Assembly (NCBI RefSeq): GCF_002865985.1
Contig: NZ_LNDD01000003.1
Coordinates: forward strand, 423,842 to 487,841
Direction of reading: 5' to 3'
Length of the DNA: 64,000 nucleotides
Source of the DNA: Thermotoga sp. SG1
GTDB taxonomy: Bacteria; Thermotogota; Thermotogae; Thermotogales; Thermotogaceae
The translations under genes and the position numbers were made by a program. Within the stretch, counting starts at the first letter, position 1, and each line of letters opens with the position of its first letter. Below, piece by piece: positions 59,791-64,000 of the stretch. The notes beneath the pieces were generated by a model that worked only from the letters and a program-made list of their open reading frames with translations, was not told where the DNA came from and made no database searches.

Positions 59791-60432
59791 TTAGAACCTC
59801 CTCTTCAAAAGCACGATTTCTACCCTGTCAGAGACATCCTCCGTTCTGTCTGCAATATCTCCTATGCTTCTGATGAGTTCTTTCGCTTCAAGTTTTGTAC
59901 ATCTGTCAATCTCCATTTCAAAGAGCTTTCTCAGTGCGTCCCTTTCCATCAGATCTTCCTCGTGCTCGTACCTTTCAACCTCCAGAACGTAATCTCCTAC
60001 CTTGTCCATCTCTTCGAAGAGATATTTCAGTGCCATCTTCAACGATCTAAAAGCCTTCAGAGAGTAATCCATCTGCTTCAGGACGAGATCCTTTATCTCT
60101 GAAGGAATCTCAGGCTTTTGAAGAGCAAGAATATCTGCCACGTATTCAGCTTTGTTTGCAACCTTGTCCAGAGATTCTATCAAACCAAGGAGGTCTCCAC
60201 GGAAATTCGGCAGGAAGGCACCACTGTACATCTCCAGTTCGGTCTTTCTTCTGAGTCTGTCCGCTTCACTCTCCAGCCTTTGGGCACGCTGATAGAGAAC
60301 GTCAATCTCATCCGATCCCTCCAGGAAATTTTTCAGCAGATCGAACACGCAAACCAGTGTTTCCTCAACCTTGTCCACGTGTTTGAAAAAGAGTGAGATT
60401 ATGTCCGACTCTTTCTTTCCCGAAAGCCACAC
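59791..60432 (-). CDS. PhoU-like DUF47 protein (phosphate transport accessory)
   Basis: A 213-residue all-helical protein of the DUF47 family (related to PhoU), with YxRAQRLESEADRLRR and EHEEDLMERDALRKLFE type metal-binding segments. These usually partner PiT phosphate permeases; one is encoded divergently at 62170. The start is set at GTG 60432 because GGAGGCGA lies just upstream, giving a 68-base overlap with rnhB. A longer open frame upstream is the shadow of rnhB. Confidence 0.85.
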   Translation of the reverse strand: MWLSGKKESDIISLFFKHVDKVEETLVCVFDLLKNFLEGSDEIDVLYQRAQRLESEADRLRRKTELEMYSGAFLPNFRGDLLGLIESLDKVANKAEYVADILALQKPEIPSEIKDLVLKQMDYSLKAFRSLKMALKYLFEEMDKVGDYVLEVERYEHEEDLMERDALRKLFEMEIDRCTKLEAKELIRSIGDIADRTEDVSDRVEIVLLKRRF

Positions 60433-61099
60433 CTTCTCTCGCCTCCAGAAGACCCAGTATCCTGTCAAAACGTTCCCTTGAGATGAGTTTCTTTTCAAGA
60501 AAATCCTCAAGCCTTTCTCTGGAAAGATTCTCCAGAACCGGTCTGAAACTCATTCTGTGGACGGGAAGAACTCCGTGAAGACGGATTTCGTTCAGATGAT
60601 CCTTCGTGGCATAACCCTTGTGTTTGTGGAAAGAAAACTCAGGATACAGATCGTGCAACTTCTCCATCAATCTATCTCTGACCACCTTGGCGATGATGGA
60701 TGCCGCTCCTATGAGTTTGCTCTTTCTGTCACCGCCGACTAGACAAGCACCAGGAACACCCAGATCCAATCCTTTTCCGTCTATGATCACGAAAGAGGGT
60801 TTCACAGGAAGATTCTCCAACGCTCGGTTCATAGCCATCTTTGTGGCGTTGAATATGTTCTGAAGGTCTATCTCCTCCGGTGTGGCCATACCGATCCCAA
60901 CGGCTGCCTTTTCCATTATCTCATCGAACAGCCTTTCCCTCATTTTCGATGTGAGGAGTTTGGAATCGCACACTTCCTCTATATCGTACTCCAGAATGAC
61001 GGCAGCAGCCACAACTGGGCCCGCCAGACATCCTCTGCCGGCTTCGTCTATCCCCGCGACCACACCGAACTCTCTTCTGTAAAAATCATCTATCTTCAC
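60365..61099 (-). CDS. rnhB: Ribonuclease HII
   Basis: Removes ribonucleotides from DNA. The 244-residue enzyme has the catalytic GIDEAGRGCLAGP, IIDGKG and GAASIIAKVVRD segments and the C-terminal helices of the long T. maritima form. GTG 61099 gives MKIDDFYRREFG, matching the T. maritima beginning; a GTG one codon upstream is equally open. It overlaps the sppA-like gene by 14 bases. Confidence 0.95.
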   Translation of the reverse strand: MKIDDFYRREFGVVAGIDEAGRGCLAGPVVAAAVILEYDIEEVCDSKLLTSKMRERLFDEIMEKAAVGIGMATPEEIDLQNIFNATKMAMNRALENLPVKPSFVIIDGKGLDLGVPGACLVGGDRKSKLIGAASIIAKVVRDRLMEKLHDLYPEFSFHKHKGYATKDHLNEIRLHGVLPVHRMSFRPVLENLSRERLEDFLEKKLISRERFDRILGLLEAREGVAFGKERVGHNLTLFQTRGQG

Positions 61100-61853
61100 C
61101 ACGTGTTTCCCTTCCCCTGTAATAAGGAGCCGGAACGTAACTGACAGAGGGTCTTTTCGGCTCGGATTGTTTGTAAAGATCCATCAGATCGTACACTTTC
61201 TGTGGCATATCGGTTCTCACCTGCAAACCAAGTTCCCTCAATTTTTCAACGGTCAAAGGATAATCGTGTGTCCAGTTTCCTTCACAGAGCTTTTCTGCTA
61301 TTTCCTTTGCTTTTTCCTCTGGCATCTTATCTTTCAGGATTTCTGTGACCAATTCCTTTATCTGTCTTATCGCTTTCTCGGCTATATCGGCCAGAATCAG
61401 CGTCTGATCATCAACTTCGTTCACATCTTTCTTCTCGACGGCGGCGAGAATGGAAGGTGCTGGCATGTTTCCAATCTGGGGATCAAGAGGTCCAAGGACG
61501 GCGTTTTCATCCATGACAACTTCATCCGCTGCAAGCGCTATCAGAGTTCCTCCAGACATAGCGTAGTGCGGAACAAAAACGGTAACCTTTCCTTTATGCT
61601 TCTTCAGCGCCCTTCTCAAAACTTCTTTAGAGTCTTCTATATCTATGTATCGCCTCACCGGAAAACCAAAGAAGCTGATGGATTCTGTTCTGTGAATTAG
61701 TGTGATCACACGGCTGTTTCTTTTCTTTTCGAGAGACCTTATAAGTGCCTCTCTTGCCGACTCGAGAGCAGAGTTCCTCAGAAAGGGAATAATGAGAGAG
61801 AAAATGAAGATCATCCAGAATATCTGAAAGATCAGGGTACCGATATCGAGCAC
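61086..61853 (-). CDS. Membrane serine protease of the SDH/ClpP-like family
   Basis: A 255-residue protein with one N-terminal membrane helix (about 5-25) and a ClpP-fold crotonase-like domain. It has the SerAsp-type motif HYAMSGGTLIALAADEVVMD, with nucleophile Ser in MSGG, and the GPLDPQIG loop of the serine-dehydrogenase-proteinase family (PF01972). Substrate unknown. The open frame continues upstream through the intergenic hairpin, but CAGGAGGTG places the start at GTG 61853. It is the first gene of the minus-strand superoperon. Confidence 0.85.
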   Translation of the reverse strand: MLDIGTLIFQIFWMIFIFSLIIPFLRNSALESAREALIRSLEKKRNSRVITLIHRTESISFFGFPVRRYIDIEDSKEVLRRALKKHKGKVTVFVPHYAMSGGTLIALAADEVVMDENAVLGPLDPQIGNMPAPSILAAVEKKDVNEVDDQTLILADIAEKAIRQIKELVTEILKDKMPEEKAKEIAEKLCEGNWTHDYPLTVEKLRELGLQVRTDMPQKVYDLMDLYKQSEPKRPSVSYVPAPYYRGRETRGEDR

Positions 61854-61884
61854 GGTCGACACCTCCTGAGATCCATCGTGTACA

Positions 61885-61893
61885 ATTCTATCA
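61885..61893 (-). promoter_or_regulatory. Extended -10 promoter of the flagellar superoperon
   Basis: Minus-strand TG-A-TAGAAT (61893-61885), 32 bases before the GTG start at 61853. The -35 position falls inside the terminator hairpin and shows no match. Confidence 0.5.
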
Positions 61894-61898
61894 CATAA

Positions 61899-61926
61899 TA
61901 AAAAATGCGGGCTCTTTCGAGCCCGC
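61899..61926 (-). terminator. Terminator on the minus strand with no gene visible upstream
   Basis: GCGGGCTC (61907-61914) and GAGCCCGC (61919-61926) form an eight-pair stem with loop TTTC, followed on the minus strand by ATTTTTTATT. It has no T-run on the plus strand. It lies between the superoperon promoter and a 240-base stretch without a protein gene. Confidence 0.8.
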
Positions 61927-62127
61927 CAAAGCCGTGGGGGGTGTATCTCAAGGGGGATAGGGGGGTCAACTTTCATCTTCCAGTCTTCATTGTAAATGTA
62001 ACAGGTTAAGAGAACATTCTAATTTCTTTCCTAAACGGGTACTGTATTTTTAAAATATTATGAAGTTCTGTCAGGAATTTTCCTTTGTCTGTTTGTATGA
62101 CTGTTGTACCGCGAGAGAGGTTCAAAA
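61927..62127. other. Intergenic region with C/G-rich tracts; possible minus-strand small RNA
   Basis: The 316 bases between the divergent genes at 61853 and 62170 hold no convincing protein gene. Besides the terminator and two promoters there are three G-runs on the plus strand (61936-61941, 61952-61956, 61960-61965), which read as C-runs on the minus strand. Together with the minus-strand terminator this could be the 3' part of a small RNA. Candidate -10 boxes on the minus strand are TACAAT (61994-61989) and TAGAAT (62021-62016), neither with a good -35. The rest (62030-62127) is AT-rich with nothing I can name. Confidence 0.3.
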
Positions 62128-62136
62128 TGATACAAT
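62128..62136 (+). promoter_or_regulatory. Extended -10 promoter of the phosphate permease gene
   Basis: TG-A-TACAAT (62128-62136), 33 bases before ATG 62170, with GGAGGGATG as ribosome site. Confidence 0.5.
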
Positions 62137-62169
62137 AAAGAATCGTAAGCTAATGTATGGAGGGATGTC

Positions 62170-63102
62170 ATGCTGTTTTATCTTTTACCCTCGCTCTTTC
62201 TTGGATGGTCCCTTGGTGCGAACGACGCGGCGAACGTTTTCGGTCCTTTTGTTGGATCTGGTCTCACTCCCTACAGAAGAGCCACGATCGTGGCATCCAT
62301 TTTCGTTGTACTCGGAGCGGTGATGGGTGGAGCAAGAGGTCTTCAGAACATAGGTTCGCTCAGCACCTCTGACCTGGCTGCCTCCAGCATCTCTGTTCTC
62401 TGCGGTGCTCTAACCGTGACGATCATGACGAAGTTTGGAATACCGGTTTCCACATCCCAGGCAGTGGTTGGAGGCATATTAGGAGCAAACCTTTCCACGA
62501 TGGGAATCCAGGGAATTGATTTTCCTGCTCTGGTGAAGATATTCATCGTGTGGTTTCTGACGCCAACGGGAGCACTGGTTTTAAGTCTGATCTTCTATCT
62601 GGCTTTTTCGTACATCTTTCGAAAGATCCCAAGCGTTCAGATGCAGGACAGAGTCATAAAGGTTTTCGCATGGGTCTTCGGAGCATACGGTGCTTTTTCG
62701 CTTGGTGCAAACAACGTTGCAAATGTGACAGGAGTGTTTGTAGAGAAACTGCTTACCATTGAGCGGGCAGCCTTTCTTGGTGGTATCAGCATCGCCTTTG
62801 GCATCCTCACCTACAGTAAAAACGTGATGATGACTGTCGGGAAGAAATTAATAGAGTTAGATCACTTTACATCTCTTGTGGCGGTTCTTTCTCAAGCAGT
62901 AACTGTCTGGATTTTCAGCCTAGTGGGCATTCCCGTTTCTTCCTCTCAGGCTATTGTAGGGGCCGTTCTGGGAGCAGGGTACGCGAGGGGAATGAGGTTA
63001 GGAAACAAGAAAGTTTTAATCCGGATACTGAGCGGATGGTTTCTCACTCCCGCTGTCTCCGGTGTTTTTTCTTTTTTTCTGACCGGATTTCTGATAAAAT
63101 AA
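62170..63102 (+). CDS. PiT family inorganic phosphate permease
   Basis: A 310-residue membrane transporter with ten or so helices. Both PiT signature repeats are present: GANDAANVFGP (16-26) and GANNVANVTG (in the second half), where the second has Asn for the usual Asp. Two PVS(S/T)SQA(V/I)VG motifs confirm the inverted repeat. It probably imports phosphate with sodium or protons. The DUF47 partner is encoded 1.7 kb away on the other strand. Confidence 0.93.
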   Translation: MLFYLLPSLFLGWSLGANDAANVFGPFVGSGLTPYRRATIVASIFVVLGAVMGGARGLQNIGSLSTSDLAASSISVLCGALTVTIMTKFGIPVSTSQAVVGGILGANLSTMGIQGIDFPALVKIFIVWFLTPTGALVLSLIFYLAFSYIFRKIPSVQMQDRVIKVFAWVFGAYGAFSLGANNVANVTGVFVEKLLTIERAAFLGGISIAFGILTYSKNVMMTVGKKLIELDHFTSLVAVLSQAVTVWIFSLVGIPVSSSQAIVGAVLGAGYARGMRLGNKKVLIRILSGWFLTPAVSGVFSFFLTGFLIK

Positions 63103-63104
63103 CA

Positions 63105-63112
63105 GGCGATAA
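63105..63112 (+). promoter_or_regulatory. Possible sigma-28 -10 element of the chemoreceptor gene
   Basis: GGCGATAA differs at one base from the sigma-28 -10 GCCGATAA and lies 24 bases before ATG 63136, with GGGAGGT between. No matching TAAA -35 is found at the expected distance, so this is tentative. Confidence 0.3.
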
Positions 63113-63135
63113 ATCACATTCGGGAGGTAGATCCT

Positions 63136-64000
63136 ATGACATTGCGTATGAAGGTTTTTGTGATCATACTGGTCGTTCTGGCGGGGCTTGTTGTTAGTTT
63201 TTACCTCATATACCAGAGTGTTTCCAGGGCTGTTGTTGATGCGGTCAAAAAGAACGCGGAGGTTCAGATCGATGTTCTCTCCAATTACTTCGCCGAAAAG
63301 ATGAACAAGTACGTGGAAAGGGCACGCGCTTTAACGCAATCGATGGAGGCTCAGCTTCTTGACACTTACTCTATGGCTTCCAACATGGTCAAACTGGTGA
63401 AAGAGGCTTCCAATACGATTCTTGCGGGTCTTACTTTTGAAGAAATGACTGGTTCTGGCTACATCGCCACCGCAGATGGCCTAGAGCAGATAGATTCCTC
63501 CTCGACCATCTATCAGAAATACATGAGCTTTGTAAAAAGTTCGGAGAGTCCGTACGTCGTTGTGCCAGATACCTTCAAGGACAAACCCGTTCTTGTTGTT
63601 CTTGCTCCACTTGGTGCCTTCGGCGCGGGGACACTCGGTGGAGTTGGTTACGTGATAGACCTTTCTGAAGGAAGAGACTTCTGGGATACAGTGGTCAACG
63701 GTGGAAAGCTCGGAGAAAGCGGCTACGGCATACTTGTATCTGGGGATGGGAAAGTACTGATTCACAAAGACATGGGAAACTTCATGAAAGACGTGAAAGA
63801 ACTTGGGGAATTCGAGAAAGCGTTCAATGAAGCAAAGAGTGGAGGGGAAAGGTACGTAGAGTACGAATACGACGGAGAGAAGAAATACACAGTTTGGGCA
63901 AAAGTACCTGGATACGACTTTTACATCTTCTCGACAGGATACCTGAGCGAACTACTTTCAGAAGGAAGGAAAGCGACCTTTGGAACGATAGTGACGTACG
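63136..64000 (+). CDS. Methyl-accepting chemotaxis protein, N-terminal part (3' truncated by window)
   Basis: The frame opens at ATG 63136 after GGGAGGTAG and stays open for 288 codons to the window end. It starts with a short basic tail and a membrane helix (about 7-26, VFVIILVVLAGLVVSFYLIY). An extracytoplasmic sensor with dCache-like text follows (TADGLEQIDSSSTIY, GYGILVSGDGKVLIHKD, YDFYIFSTGYLSELL). The second membrane helix, HAMP and signalling domains lie beyond the window, so the receptor identity rests on the sensor layout and the matching T. maritima gene order (memory). Confidence 0.82.
   Translation, partial: MTLRMKVFVIILVVLAGLVVSFYLIYQSVSRAVVDAVKKNAEVQIDVLSNYFAEKMNKYVERARALTQSMEAQLLDTYSMASNMVKLVKEASNTILAGLTFEEMTGSGYIATADGLEQIDSSSTIYQKYMSFVKSSESPYVVVPDTFKDKPVLVVLAPLGAFGAGTLGGVGYVIDLSEGRDFWDTVVNGGKLGESGYGILVSGDGKVLIHKDMGNFMKDVKELGEFEKAFNEAKSGGERYVEYEYDGEKKYTVWAKVPGYDFYIFSTGYLSELLSEGRKATFGTIVTY

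Noticed and set aside
62060..62372. Small plus-strand proteins overlapping the start of the phosphate permease gene
   Set aside because: They are other frames of the permease gene or lack ribosome sites and any recognisable content.

Overview
The window is a stretch of a Thermotoga chromosome, with no sign of plasmid, phage or transposon DNA. The proteins and their order match what I remember of the Thermotoga maritima region from era/dnaJ to rnhB and a methyl-accepting chemotaxis protein gene. Several proteins (the histidine kinase, RNase HII, pantothenate kinase) differ from the T. maritima sequences I recall at roughly 10-25 percent of positions. A sister lineage such as T. neapolitana or strain RQ7 therefore fits better than T. 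maritima itself. This comparison is from memory, not from a search. Genes are tightly packed, GTG and TTG starts are common, and many neighbours share ATGA or GTGA stop/start overlaps.

Layout. 1-1773 (+): end of era and yqeH. 1770-4447 (-): hrcA-grpE-dnaJ heat-shock operon with a perfect CIRCE operator. 4505-4662: tRNA-Leu(CAA) with its promoter and terminator. 4680-13322 (+): tsaC/sua5, an HK853-type histidine kinase, an HDOD protein, rbfA, truB, ribF, an ECF S-component, yajC, secD, secF. 13342-14406 (-): sugar nucleotidyltransferase. 14488-17623 (+): rplI, tRNase Z, nfeD, SPFH protein, a membrane protein. 17653-19278 (+): glutaredoxin-like protein and thioredoxin reductase. 19269-22188 (-): a small division/wall cluster rsmH-ftsL-ftsI. 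22452-24830 (+): a ClpC-like ATPase. 24837-30734 (-): tsaB, an orphan-fold protein, a cation efflux protein, enolase, an orphan 2-oxoacid oxidoreductase alpha subunit plus ferredoxin, and a decarboxylase sodium pump. 30804-33014 (-): metY-metA. 33153-35260 (+): coaX and a radical SAM protein. 35205-38104 (-): ogt, PBP1A, a pyruvate-kinase-C-like protein. 38164-47367 (+): thiamine pyrophosphokinase, dxr-rseP-ispG, CBS/ACT protein, uppP, metallo-hydrolase, glgA, galT-like, spoVS, a small protein. 47351-61853 (-): one superoperon of about 18 genes holding flagellar export and regulation genes (fliR, flhB, flhA, flhF, flhG, PilZ, cheC, cheD, fliA) mixed with sppA-like, rnhB, a PhoU-like gene, mazG, a SurA-like gene, mtnA and three unknowns. 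62170-64000 (+): PiT phosphate permease and the start of a chemotaxis receptor.

How it works together. Most of the window is core machinery: proteostasis (HrcA/GrpE/DnaJ/ClpC), tRNA and ribosome maturation, Sec translocation, peptidoglycan synthesis with isoprenoid and undecaprenyl supply (dxr, ispG, uppP, two PBPs, rsmH), and methionine synthesis by direct sulfhydrylation. Redox is represented by Grx/TrxR, and motility by the flagellar superoperon plus a receptor.

I found no CRISPR array, defence island, biosynthetic cluster, insertion sequence or prophage. The most interesting items are modest: a degenerate CIRCE-like site over the clpC promoter, a terminator with no visible upstream gene next to a C-rich stretch (a possible small RNA), an 18-bp palindrome between metY and coaX, a thioredoxin reductase without the usual NADPH motif, and a cluster of uncharacterised genes at the end of the flagellar superoperon.
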